Positions 47,376 to 58,358 of a DNA stretch of 64,000 bases are shown piece after piece (the stretch's first letter is position 1; every line of letters begins with the position of its first letter). A program made the position numbers and the translations under genes. The DNA is taken from positions 31,677,681 through 31,741,680 of the forward strand of contig OX421965.1 of the NCBI GenBank assembly GCA_949128115.1. Direction: 5' to 3'. Below the pieces are notes generated by a model. The model was not told the origin of the DNA. It did not search any database and saw only the letters and a program-made list of their open reading frames with translations. This stretch comes from Anaspis maculata (Eukaryota; Arthropoda; Insecta; Coleoptera; Scraptiidae).

Positions 47376-50300
47376 CTGCAGAGGCCCGGTATGGGCCCGG
47401 TCTTGTAAAATGATAGCAATTAGTCAATTACCTGCAACAAAAAGTGTGTTATGTTGCGGGGTCGCTTGTTGTGAACACTATTGGGCTTGCGCGGCATAAT
47501 CAACGACAATTCGCCATGGATGCACCAAGAGGCTGGCGGCGTCCGCCACGAATGTCACGATGACAATCCCGACGGGCACAGGGTCAGATCAAGCTTCAAG
47601 ATGGCGGCGAAGTTTCTCATCCAGCCAGTAGTATAGACATCCTTGCCGCAGAAGATCCCGAAGAAAAATTTGTGATATCTCAACACCATGCATCCGAACA
47701 AAAGCCCGGTATGTCAAAACTCAAAGCCTTGTAAGCAAAATCCGCGTGTATCAGGAAAGTGGAATCACCTCCTTATTTTTTTCTTGGCACTTTTTCAATA
47801 AATTCCTTTGACTTTGACCATTGCGGATCTGTTAGTGACCTTAGTTTTTTTATTATCATCAATATTTTTTGACGGATATCAAATTTTTTGGCATTTTTTC
47901 ACAACTTTTTTTTTAATTCACAGCCAAAAAAACTATGCATCTTTCTCCGTATGGTCACATAATTTTTTCCCCTTTCGTTTAGAAAAAATGCCAGAGAAAA
48001 AAACATGGAGTTGATCTCATTTTCGTGAGACAGGTTGATTTGGCTCACAACGCTTTGAGTTCTGACATACCGTGCTCTTATTCGGATGCATACTGTTGAG
48101 ATATGACAAATTTATCTGTAATATCTTTTGCGGTCGTCATATTTAACAGTTATTTCGTTCTCTTCCGGACAAATCAACTGTCGTTTTTCAGTGACAGGAT
48201 ACTGACAGTAACAAAAAAAAATGTTATCACGCGGATAAAAATATCTAGTTTTTATTGCTGAAAATTAAAAAAAAACTTGTCAAGAAAAATGTCAAAAAAG
48301 TTGTCTTCCGTCAAAAAATATAATTAAGAATAAAAAACCAATGTCACCAACACATCCGCAATGGTCAAAACCGTTAGATATACCTCTTGAAGGAATTTTC
48401 TGAAAAAGTGCCAGGTAAGAAAATATGGAGGTGATTCCACTTCACTGGGACACGCTGTATGCAAAAATCCAGCTTTATGGGAGCGATTCCGACCTCAAAT
48501 CTCAAATTCTAGCAGGAGACTGGGCTATTTAACACACCCTCTGTTCATAACCGCATACTACTGAATGCACGTCAGATAAATAAAATTTACTTAGATATCG
48601 TTTTGCTCAACTTCGCCGATTTCACTTTTGCTTGCTGCGAATTCAAATTTGCTCGCCCTACACCTCATATCTTCGCTTGTTGCATTCAAGAACATTCCAG
48701 ATGTCTCTCGGTAAATTCCAGCATTGGTCGCCCAGTTCATTCGCGTGGGCTCCAGAAAAAGTCCATCGGGTTCGCGTATATTCTGGCACAAGCTCTCAAA
48801 TCCGGCACCTTCGCCAATGGTGCAGATGTATCTCACTTGCGCGTCAGGATTTCCAGCGAGTTTCGTAACAATACAATCAAATCAATGAACGACCTTCTTT
48901 TACCGCTTCTTATTCCGCCATACAACGTACCTACAATCAAGTGCAAGAACTGTAATAGCGATTCAGAGGTAGATATAATCGAGTGCTTATACGTATAATT
49001 GATTCGCCTTGAATATCAGTGCGTGGAATTTCTTAATTGATTTTAAAAGAGTCCGCTGCGCTGTAAGTTTTGTTGTACACGCACAATTCATCAATTATTA
49101 TTGTGAGTTCTTCATGAATGCAATCAAAGACTTCCTGGAATTTATAGGAAACGCCTTTTGCTGGTTACCAACACCTTTTTAATTTTTTGTTATCCATACT
49201 CACTTTATCAGAAATCAGCGAAGATCCTTGAAATTCCATTTTTTTCTTCCAGCTGAATTAAAAAGCTCATTCTTTCACCCGGGCTCTCGAAGATTTATGA
49301 ATAAATTAACGTTCGATTTTTACACACGCGATTTCCTGCATTGATGCAGTAGGTGTGGGCTTTTGGTAATACTTAATTGATTGAAACTATAGGTGTACAT
49401 ATCTACCTGCTGATTACATTAATTGATTAATTACTACAATAAGGTGTACCTATTTGAGATTAAAATCACTTGCTTTTGATTTGAATGTCTCTTGTGGGTG
49501 TTTTTGGAAGATTGTTTCAAGAGATTTAACAAACAGCTCGACAAACAAGATGAGCACACAGTGACCTATAAAATTGAAACAAACAAGTGAAGGGTGAAAT
49601 CAAGTGAGTCATTCTCGGTATAGGTATACTACTTATTCCAGTGATAAACAAATCTTCAAGTACTTTTACTTATAATTTGAGCAATTAGGAATTACGCTTT
49701 CGAAAAGAGCAATGAAAATGTTCAGATTGGTGATTAAAGGGCATATAAAATTAATGAAAAACACGCGCGCATAAGTATTTAGTATAGCAATAAATTACAG
49801 CAGAAATTTATGAAAATATCATTAAATGCTAAATTAACAACTAATCAGTTTTGATTTTTATTACGCTAGGGTGGTACCCGGTCATATTATTTATGATGTT
49901 CTTGCGACTTTTTACGATTAAACTTTTGAACTTTTGGGTATCAGATATTTCATCTTTATGATGGATATAATGTAAACAACTCGAGAAATCACAATAAATA
50001 ATAAGAAATAAAGACGACGTCACGTTTATTCGACGACAATATTTTTTATGTTTAGTATTCATGATACTACTTAAGTATACCCAGCAATAAAATCCGTGAT
50101 TTTTTCAACCTACATCTCAGAAATGTTTTATAATAATTAATATACTCCATTTGAATGCTAATTATAATTGTATTAATAAATTACGGCTCTTTTCTAGACT
50201 CACTTGTGCAATATTTCTTGGATGTTATTATTAAAATCAAGGTTTATTTGTTTTGTGAATTGCGAAATTTTCAATTAATAAAATTGATAGGTTTGTGTTC

Positions 50301-51289
50301 TTTTTTTGCAATCTTTTTGTTGTTCTATTTATTATTGTATGTGGATGTGCTTTTATTCAGCTGAACTTACTTATTCAGATGTATATGGAAATTATAAAAA
50401 TATCTCTCTTAGATGCTCCAGTTCAGGTACCTAAGGTGGTCTTGAACGTTTTAATTAAATTCACACGATAATTTGAACATGCACTCATGAAGTTAACGTT
50501 GTTTACAGGAAGTGTCTGCCAAAAAAGTGGAGCGTAATTTATTATGGGCTTGTTGTAAATATGCCTCAAGGGGAAAGTAAACGTGGCTATTAATACCTAC
50601 TCGATAACGCACAAATGATTAAATCGGGGATCAAATCTTCGTAAAACTTTTCTAAGGCAATGATAGGAAGACCTTTAATATCAAAATTTCGACTTTAATC
50701 TCAAAATTTCAACTAAAATCTTGAAATTTCGACTTTTGAAGGAAGTGTCTGTGGAACCGCTCCTTAGGCACTGACTCGTAACTTATAGATACCAATTCAA
50801 CACCGCCTGATTTGTACGCTTGGATCAATTATCCATTATTTGCTCTCTTCCTACATCTTTATCGCTCCACTATCCAGCCGCCAGTTCGCTCTCACGTAAC
50901 TCTTGTGCTCTTTCACTGACGTCACTGACGTCACTGACTGGAGAAAGATAGGCCATCCATGACATTTCACTCGCCCGTTGAATGACGACCCCGTATTGGA
51001 AAAAATCAGAAAATTTCGGAATGAGAAGTATGGACAGAACTGGCGATGTCTCAAGAAATTTCAGTAGTTGATCTCGGCTTTTTTATATATGCCAAGCCGT
51101 TATTTGACAGACGAGGGGAATATCACGAAGGGATGGCCGCCCTCAGCTGAAACAAGGCAACGTCAATAAGAAAGCGCAAGAAGGACGTGAGGAAAACTGG
51201 CGACTCGATAGTGAAGCGAGAAAAATGTATGATACGGTTCCATAGACAGCGATAGTTTTGTGATACAATAGCGATATATAAATTAAACC

Positions 51290-51545
51290 TGAGGACCCTC
51301 TGGGTCAACTAACTGAGCTACCGACCCCTCAAATCCGTCTGACAGGGCCAAAGCCCTTCTCGAACGCGACATGGTGGAGGCGCCAGTCTTTAAACGGCAC
51401 CCATTAGAATCCACATAGCCTAAACCCGGGCAACTCTTCGACGCACCACCCCAGAATAGAGCCACGGAGCCACCCACACCAGAAATGCTCGGTCCGCCGG
51501 TCTCACGAATCAAAAAACCAACTGAAATACCACGCAGAATATGAA
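51290..51545 (-). other. GC-richer block with an A-box-like motif
   Basis: The - strand has GGTCGGTAGCTCAGTTAGTT, which resembles a tRNA A box, but no B box follows. It may be a decayed SINE. Very uncertain. Confidence 0.2.
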
Positions 51546-52198
51546 CTTATAACTTGTACAACGAACCTTACACCTCAGTGTGAGATGAAGCGATAACGTC
51601 ATCAGCTTTCGAGGAAAACAAATAGCGAAAGACGCATCTCTCACTGCAAGCCGACCTTGGAATTAAACACGGAGTATACAGGGTGATTCATGAGTGACCA
51701 TACATTTAGGCTAATGAGAGATGCAGGACTTGAAGGCGAATCAGGATCCACCGGAGAATTTTTTTATCTCTATTGATTACGAAGGTACGGGGTGTTTTGT
51801 GTGTTTCGTATGAAACTTTGATTAGCGATATTTCTGAAACGGCTAGAGATATTGTGTTAAAATTCAACAGTAATATTTCTCTGTTGGAACCTATCCAGAA
51901 GCCATACCGGGTGAGGGTAAGCCAAAATTCAAGGCCAGGCTAAAGAAAATTTCCTCTCTGTTATTTGATGAAAAAAGTACATGTTCCAACCGCTTTTCTG
52001 GGAAAATGTCATCGGGTTCGAAAAGCAATGGAAAAATGCTCCAAGAATCACTCTTCAATTTAGATGGCACATCTTAACCATTTTGACAAAAAAATTAAAA
52101 GTAAAATTTGTGGGTAGGTTTCCATTTTCGACCGGACATAATAGACTCATTGTTAGATTGAATTCAGCCACATTCATTTTTTTGGCTTGTCTCTGTTG

Positions 52199-54270
52199 TA
52201 GTGTTGCCGTCTAGAGTTAGACTTTCTAGACTCTTGTCTTGAAAAGACGTCAAGACTTAGACAAGACCTCTAGAAACTCTTGTCTTGAAATTTCTAGACA
52301 AGACAAGAGTAGGGCTGTCAAGATCAAGAGTCTTGATTAGACTCTTGAAAATAAGAATTAAAAAAATCAGATAATACATTATATTCCTCTCTGTTGACGC
52401 TTTTTATTGTCTACTGAATGTGTGATCTGCTTGGAGATTTCTTACAGAATTTATTGACAATATTAAATAACATCAATAAGGGTAAAAGGTATATTATACA
52501 GGGTGTTTGCAAACTTTGGGGTAGAAAATCGAACCGCAGTTACGGAAATGCTTCAAAAGTATCGGACAAAAATGTTTGAAAAACTTTAGGGTTCTTATTT
52601 TTGAAAATATGGAGGGTCAAAAAGTAGTCCTTCGACCCCCTCTGTTTTCGTAATTTCAAGAGATTTTAGAAAACTGTTCTCAACAGACCAAGAAGCAATA
52701 TTTTAAACCGTTGAATGTGTTTTGTAATTTTATTTACTGTACAGGGTGAGTCGTAAATCCTGAAAATCCAGTTTTCTTGAAAAATGCATGCAGAAAATTT
52801 CATATGAGAACTATTTGTTTACAACCTCTAGAACCTTTTACGTCCATTTTCGAGGAAAAATAGATTTTTGCTATTCATGACTCACCCTGTACACTAACTG
52901 AAACTACAAGACATATCCAAAGGTCCAAAAAATTTGCTTTTTGGTCTGATGGTAAGAGTTTCCTAAAATCGTCAAAAAAACGAAAGTAGAAGGGGCTCGA
53001 AAAGGGGTCGAAGGACCACCTTTTGACCCTCTATATTTCCAAAAATAAAAATCATAGTTTTTTCCCAACATTTTTCCGGCACTTTTGGGGCATTTCTTCA
53101 ACTGCGGCTCAATTTTCTACCTCAAGTTTGCAAACACACGGTATATTCACATGACATCTCCTTCAGACTCTGTATGTCTTTACTGTTTTTCTCCGGTTCT
53201 CATGCGGAAGTTTCCTCCAAGTGATTTTTTTTTCAAGGGCTGCTCCAACATCTTCATTCCCATTTCTCCAAAAAATAGCTGCGCCTTCTCAGATAGCAAC
53301 TTTCGAGAAATAAGGTCGCTCAATAAGGCTTTTAAGAAGATTTTTGATCAATAGCTGCGAAACAAAGTGTTCTCGCCAATAAAAGGAAAATGATTCAGAC
53401 AACATGCTGCAGCCAGATATCATTCCAATGTAGGTACCAAGGCAAGATACCGATTAACCTGGTGTTTTTTTTACAACTTGAGCAAAGTAAAGCTTTTTGC
53501 CCGCGTCAGGTTGACACAAGTGGGAACCTGACACAGATCTTCAAACAATCGGTATATTTTCGACAAAAATATTGGACCACGTCCGCAGCACGACATCTGG
53601 GAATTCCGGGTTTTGCTTAAACCCGATTATTCGCATTTCTCCGTGCAGCAGCAATGTTTCGAACGCCAAACAGCAAATATTGAAGTTGATTGATCGACCT
53701 TTTTTTGACTGTGACTCTTTTTCGTTGACTGTTCCTTGACGTTCATGTGACAACCTGATACTGTTCTTGGCTTGCTCACTCACTCGATTTGAGCAGATGG
53801 ACTGCGGTGAGCTGAATTTCTATCTCCTCCTTGCCTTATTGCCTCATTACTTCATTGCAGAAATACGTCTACTTACAGATCAGGGGTAGTGGTGGCAATC
53901 TTTTCTTTCAGCACTCTAACCAATGATGAATTTCAGTGTGAATAAAAGTGAGTCTTTGTTTTGAAATTTCAACGTAAGTACATATACCCAAATAGAATAT
54001 TTTATTGGAGCGCAGTCTCTATTCGAAGGGTGCTCCTTGCTCCTCACAGTTTCTTTGTTTTTCTTGCTTAAAGATGTTTATAGTTCTGTCATGTATTTTT
54101 ATAGGAAATGGGGTTTTATAGAGTTTTAATTTCAAGAGTCTATCTAGACTCTTGAAAAATTTCCATCAAGAGTTAGAGTCTTGTCTTGAAATTTCGAAAA
54201 AATCTTGATATTTCAAGACAAGACAAGATTAGGGCAACTCTTGTCTTGTCTTGTCTAGACGGCAACACTA
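52199..54270. mobile_element. 2.07-kb hAT-type non-autonomous element with perfect 8-bp target duplication
   Basis: The ends TAGTGTTGCCGTCTAGA and TCTAGACGGCAACACTA are inverted. CTCTGTTG lies directly outside both ends (52191-52198 and 54271-54278). Restoring one copy of it rejoins the arm of the surrounding foldback. Subterminal regions are packed with TCTTGTCTTGAAATTTC and CAAGACAAGA repeats on both sides, the type of clustered motifs that hAT transposases bind. The interior has no transposase signature and contains a nested foldback (52497-53145). Confidence 0.92.
52497..53145. mobile_element. double-layer foldback element, GTTTGCAAA-end family (copy 2)
   Basis: Outer ends TACAGGGTGTTTGCAAACTT and CAAGTTTGCAAACACAC. 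The arms share TAGAAAATCGAACCGCAGTT / AACTGCGGCTCAATTTTCTA. The inner hairpin 52739-52891 is bounded by TGTACAGGGTGAGTCGTAAA and ATGACTCACCCTGTACA. It sits inside the hAT element and is therefore part of, or younger than, that element. Confidence 0.9.
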
Positions 54271-55438
54271 CTCTGTTGAAGGGCTTGGTTGGAAGAAAAA
54301 TTAGAGCCCAACTTTTTTTATTGACAAAATCAAGAGTGAAACACAAAATTAGACTCGATTTGGTCGTGAAAAAAATCTCCGGCTATGGAATTTTTCTTTC
54401 AACCAAGCCCTTCTATTCAACAGAAGCAAGCCAAAAAATAAATTTGAATTGATTCAATCAAAAAATGAGTTTATTATGTCCGGTCGAAAATGAAAACTTA
54501 CCGACAAATTTTACTTTTAATTTTTTTGTCGAAATGGTTTAGGTGTGTCATCTAGATTGAAGGATGACACTTGAACCATTTTCCCTTGGCTTCTCGAATC
54601 CGATGACAGTTTTTCAGAAAGGCGGTCAGAAAATGTACTTTTTGATCAAATGACAAAGGGGCACTTTTTTTCTAGCCCGGCCCTGGATTTTGTTTGACTC
54701 ACCCGGTATGGCTTCCAGATAAGTTCCAACAGAGAAATATCACTGGTGAATTTCAACAAAATATCTCTAGTCGTTTCAGAAATACCGCTCATCAAAGTTT
54801 CACGCGAAACACACAAAACACCTTGTATCCTCGTAGCCAATGGAGATAATAAAAATTTCCTGTGGATCCTGACTCGCTTCGAAGTCCTGCATCTTCTGTT
54901 AGCCCATGTAAGGTTACTCATGAATCACCTTGTATGCCGTGTTTTTCTTCATTTTCTACATCATGTTCATGAAGACACATTCAAGTTCAATCATATCTTG
55001 AGAAGGAATAGTTAACTGAATTCAGGTGAGAAAGGATTATTGAAAAGTATGAATGAAACTGGCGATAGCCTTGAAGCAATTCAGTAATTTCCGAATTACT
55101 TCAATTTTTTTCCATGCCGGGTCGTCATTCAACGGGTGAGGAAAAGGTCAAAAGGGATGGCCCTTCTCCGCTAAGACAACTGACGGCTCGATAGCGATGA
55201 GATAAAGATGTAGGGAGAAGTTAGGAAGAGTTACAAGTTGAGTGCCTTAGGACGTTCTTAGGAGCAGTTCTACAGACACTCCCTTTAAAAGCCGAAATTT
55301 CGAGATTTAAGTCGAGATATGATTTTTTTTTGTCTCTAGTCATCATTTGTTTCTCCTATCTTATTTCCTATTTCTCCCATGTGTCCTTTCCTTCAAATGT
55401 CCTTATTTCCAGAGTATTTATGGATTGTTGAAACTTTT

Positions 55439-55484
55439 GTATCAGTTTCGACCAAAAAAAATAAAAATAAAAATAAAAAAAAAA
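55439..55484. repeat. (AAATA)n / poly-A low-complexity run
   Basis: AAAAAATAAAAATAAAAATA followed by an A10 run. Simple sequence only. Confidence 0.9.
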
Positions 55485-56052
55485 GCTCCTATAACCTGCA
55501 TACCTGGATTACAATTTATATTTTCATCAACAAAGCGAAGTTTTGTTGTTTGTACATTTTGAAGTGAAATTGACGAGGATCAAGGTATTCTCATTATACC
55601 TCTGGTCTTCTTGAATTCTGTTTCAAAAAAAAGTGTCACAAGTAGGTATAATATTTGATTGAAATTAGAAAATCCATTGTCAAGGTCGCAAGTTATTTTT
55701 GGCGGAGGAGTTATCCATGGAAAATCGAACAATATCCGATTGGTTCCTTCTGGAATATCATTATTTATTCCTAAATCAAGCAAGAAATTACTTTCCCGCG
55801 CGCCAAATCCGATCTAGTCGTTCAAGAGAATTCGGTTCCGCTTTATTACCCACAGAGATTACCTATCTTTCGAACGTTGCTATAGAATGCGGAATGCCAC
55901 GCCGCCTCGATAGTATCAAGATCTTGATTCTTCACAATATTTATCCAATATTCAAAGGTGTTGAGCTCGAGTTGCAGTGCATCAGTTCAGACATTGAACG
56001 TTTTGATTGAATAAAAAAATATCTCAATCATATAACCTGCTTGCAAGAAGAG

Positions 56053-56600
56053 TTAAGGGTGTTCCACACTAACCGTAAGAAAGGGCCATCAGGGCAGTTC
56101 AGGGAAATGCTTCAAGAAAGCCAGGAAAATATTTATAAATTTTTGAACTATTTTAATTTTGGAACTCAACTATGAGGGCTCAAAGATCAAGACTGTAAGC
56201 CTCTTAATTTCCGTGATTTGTACCGATTTTTTTAAACTCTTTGAAATAAACGAAGAAGTTTTTTCTGAACTCTTGAATACGCCTTGAAATTTCATTCACT
56301 ATACATACATTTCATAAATTTTGGAAAGCCAGTTTTCTTCGGATGCGTGTATTTTTGAAAAAATCGTACTTTCAACATTTTTCACTCGCCCTGTATAGTG
56401 AATGAAATCCCAAAACCCTTCAGTTAGTAATTCAAGACCGATGCTTTTTTGTTCGTTTTAAGGAGTTTACTAAAATTGGTACAGATGACAAAAATAAAGG
56501 GAAAATAAAAAACCTGATTTTTTTTCAATATTTTTCTGGCACTCTGGAAGCATTTTCCTGAACTGCCCTGGACTATTTTTATTCTCTCGGAACACTTGTA
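56053..56600. mobile_element. double-layer foldback element (copy 3, diverged)
   Basis: The left GGGTGTTCCACACTAACC ... GGCAGTTCAGGGAAATGCTT pairs with the right AAGCATTTTCCTGAACTGCC ... GGAACACTTGTA. The inner pair TATACATACATTTCATAAAT and TTTCACTCGCCCTGTATAG brackets 56299-56398. Same two-layer plan and the same AAATGCTT-(C/T) block as the copies at 22783 and 52497. Confidence 0.8.
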
Positions 56601-57369
56601 TATTGATTAAGTATAATTTTGTATGCATTAATTCCAAAAGATATTCTTTCCATCATTTCAATTTCATTAATATACCTACGCTTGTGTTTTTCTTGTCAAT
56701 GAAATTTAAAACAATTATCCATTTATGAAATCGAAACTGATGAGCACTTTTTTCTTGCAATCTTATTGCATATTATATTGCAGGCTGCAAGCGTAAATGA
56801 TTTTCCTTATTCAATGACCACTGAAATGAATAATGATTATGTCTGAAGCGGAACTTTTCATTTTACTTTTCTCTTCGCCATATAATAATTAGATCCTCCA
56901 CGACATCAAACCTGTACTTTTCTCGTTGAAGTTCCGAAGAAATAACCCCGCGGAGGAAATGGCCGTTTAATTCAAGATCAAAAGTACAGTTAATGACTTT
57001 ATGTTTAGTTCCTGGTGGCTTTGCTTTTTATTTTAAACGGTAAAAGCGGTTGCGTTGAATAATAAACTAATCGCTGCATCATAATAATGCCTATGCCATA
57101 CAATAATACCCTATCTGATATGCGTTCTCTTGATTTCGACAATAGAACTTCGGAAACTTAGACAATGAAGCTTTTTTACAACATTCAAAGCATTGAGTAT
57201 TAGGTATGCCAATGGCATGGAAACGCCATCTCTGTTATAAACTATACCGTCACTCAACACTCAGGCTTTAGGAGAGTCAAGGCAAAGCCTACTCCTCGCG
57301 TTCCTATGTAGATTAGAAGAAGGTGATCGTGATATATTCAAATTATACATATTTGATTTTTCCTTTCAG

Positions 57370-57498
57370 GATGACGAACCCCCTGAAATCACCTACGTAG
57401 TGGAAAATACCGGAACACTAACCCTCCAAGCCATGACGCCCACTCAACCGATGCCTGCTTCGCAAGAAGAAGTCGATGCCAAATTTGCAGAAGTCTTG
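57370..57498 (+). CDS. DAAM: DAAM formin, second coding exon (residues 16-58)
   Basis: The exon is bounded by cctttcag|GATGAC and GTCTTG|gtaagt, 129 bases, phase 0 at both ends. It encodes 43 residues beginning DDEPPEITYVVENTG and ending DAKFAEVL. The PEITY motif and the following proline-containing linker (TQPMPASQEEVDAKFAEVL) match the start of the DAAM GTPase-binding domain; human DAAM1 has the same layout, with NNDHPEITY and PMPPVEELD. This region, with the adjacent DID, binds activated Rho, which relieves the DID-DAD autoinhibition that keeps the formin closed. Reading continues directly into EELDLT of the next exon, recreating the family motif F-(S/A)-E-(L/V)-x-E-E-L-D-L-T. No frameshift or stop is present. 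Confidence 0.93.
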
Positions 57499-58358
57499 GT
57501 AAGTAAGATATTTTCTTTTATGATCGTACGTACGCAAGTACTGTATATCTGAAGAAAGATGTCTTCAAACTCCAGAATTGCCAAAAAAAAATGTGAACAA
57601 AAATGATTTTCTGGTGATGAAGTTTGCATATTCAAGATTGTATCACATAGGTGGTAGTAATTAAATTACTTTTCGTGAGTACCTATAACTTTTTATCTTC
57701 ACAATAACCGAGAGAAGTGCCTATTGTCACTGTTGCCATGCACCAACAGTAGTAAAGAAGCTTTAGTTGAATTTAGGAATAATTACTATTTCACTTGATT
57801 TGGATTATGCAGGCATTGCATTTGGGTACTGTATACCTGGTTAGCACAGCGCTTGTGCAACAAAAAAACCACGATTACGTTATTTTAACACCGCAACCGT
57901 AACGATGGCAACCATTTATTTGTTGTTTTAATAACAACAAAAGTCATCAACCCGCGGCATAAGCCGCCTTCGGAATAAATAAAAACTCGTCCATCTTTGT
58001 CAACAATAAAATATACAAGAAGGCAAGGCTAATATTGTCGAAACACTTGACAAACTTCCGGTTTGATGCGAATAACTTTTCAAAGCAAAGCAATAGGCAT
58101 AAAAATTTCGTGAAAGTCTGTCCGACTGTGTATATTATTAGAGGTGGTGATGTTTTGCCCGCGAGGACTCCTCGCATGATGATGATCATTATTATTTAAT
58201 TAATATGCAGGACCACTGCAATATGTGAGCAAAAAATAATTGCGCACGTACACTTTAATATGCCACACACCTGGACTCGGCTGTCGTTATGAAGTGATTA
58301 GTGAAAACATGCTCGGAGAAATCAGATTCATTTTTCAAATAAATATTCAATATTCATA

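Larger units (their letters stand above)
43790..48540. repeat. composite of nested inverted repeats (three layers)
   Basis: Outer layer: 43860-44185 pairs with 47376-48215 (for example GACAGTTGATTTGTCCGG / GTTGATTTGTCCGGGAGA inverted; GGACGTCTATACTGACTGG / CCAGTAGTATAGACATCC; GACAATCCCGACGGG on both sides). Middle layer: 44189-47375. Inner hairpin: 44251-45118. In addition 47640-48145 is a hairpin on its own (TCTCAACACCATGCATCCGA / TCGGATGCATACTGTTGAGA), and 48225-48475 repeats its right arm. No gene is seen; the open frames are mirror artefacts. Confidence 0.85.
51677..54934. mobile_element. foldback element, ACAGGGTGATTCATGAG family, split by a hAT insertion
   Basis: The left end TATACAGGGTGATTCATGAG and right end CTCATGAATCACCTTGTAT are inverse. 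The arms (51677-52198, and 54271-54934 including the loop) pair through AAACACACAAAACACC, CACCCGGTATGGCTTC, GTCCGGTCGAAAATG and CAACAGAG. The loop lies at about 54300-54410. The left arm is broken near the loop by the hAT element 52199-54270. A solo arm of the family is at 13809-14046. Confidence 0.9.
50660..55325. repeat. outermost inverted repeat around a five-layer nest
   Basis: 50660-51000 (AGGAAGTGTCTGTGGAACCG ... CTACATCTTTATCGCTCC ... GTTGAATGACGACCC) pairs with 55085-55325 read inversely (GGGTCGTCATTCAAC ... AAGATGTAGGG ... CAGACACTCCCTT). The left side is itself palindromic: 51000-51250 carries an inverse of 50860-51000. Layers inside: foldback 51677-54934, hAT 52199-54270, foldback 52497-53145, inner hairpin 52739-52891. 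Confidence 0.75.
15851..57369 (+). other. DAAM intron 1 (41.5 kb), densely filled with foldback elements
   Basis: The intron runs from gtaagt at 15851 to tttcag at 57369 and is phase 0. Very long first introns are common in developmental genes and often hold enhancers. I recognise no host exon inside it, but a short alternative exon could be hidden. By rough tally more than half is inverted-repeat or satellite-cored elements, listed separately. Stretches where I see nothing recognisable: 18700-19990, 23370-24640 (apart from poly-T/AT runs), 26600-27090, 27190-28410, 29790-31290, 32120-33930 (GC-richer, with no convincing ORF), 34500-35400, 35670-37270, 37850-38590, 48540-50680 (AT-rich) and 56600-57360. 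Confidence 0.85.

Noticed and set aside
48603..48998. 131-codon + strand frame with several cysteine pairs
   Set aside because: C-x2-C spacing occurs, but the pattern is irregular and fits no zinc-binding family. It is next to degenerate repeats and has no splice signals.
51283..51513. Possible tRNA gene from an A-box-like GGTAGCTCAGTTAG on the - strand
   Set aside because: No B box or cloverleaf can be drawn in the following 80 bases.
55699..56010. 103-codon + strand frame
   Set aside because: Plausible amino-acid composition but no recognisable family, and it lies inside DAAM intron 1 without flanking splice consensus. Left uncalled.
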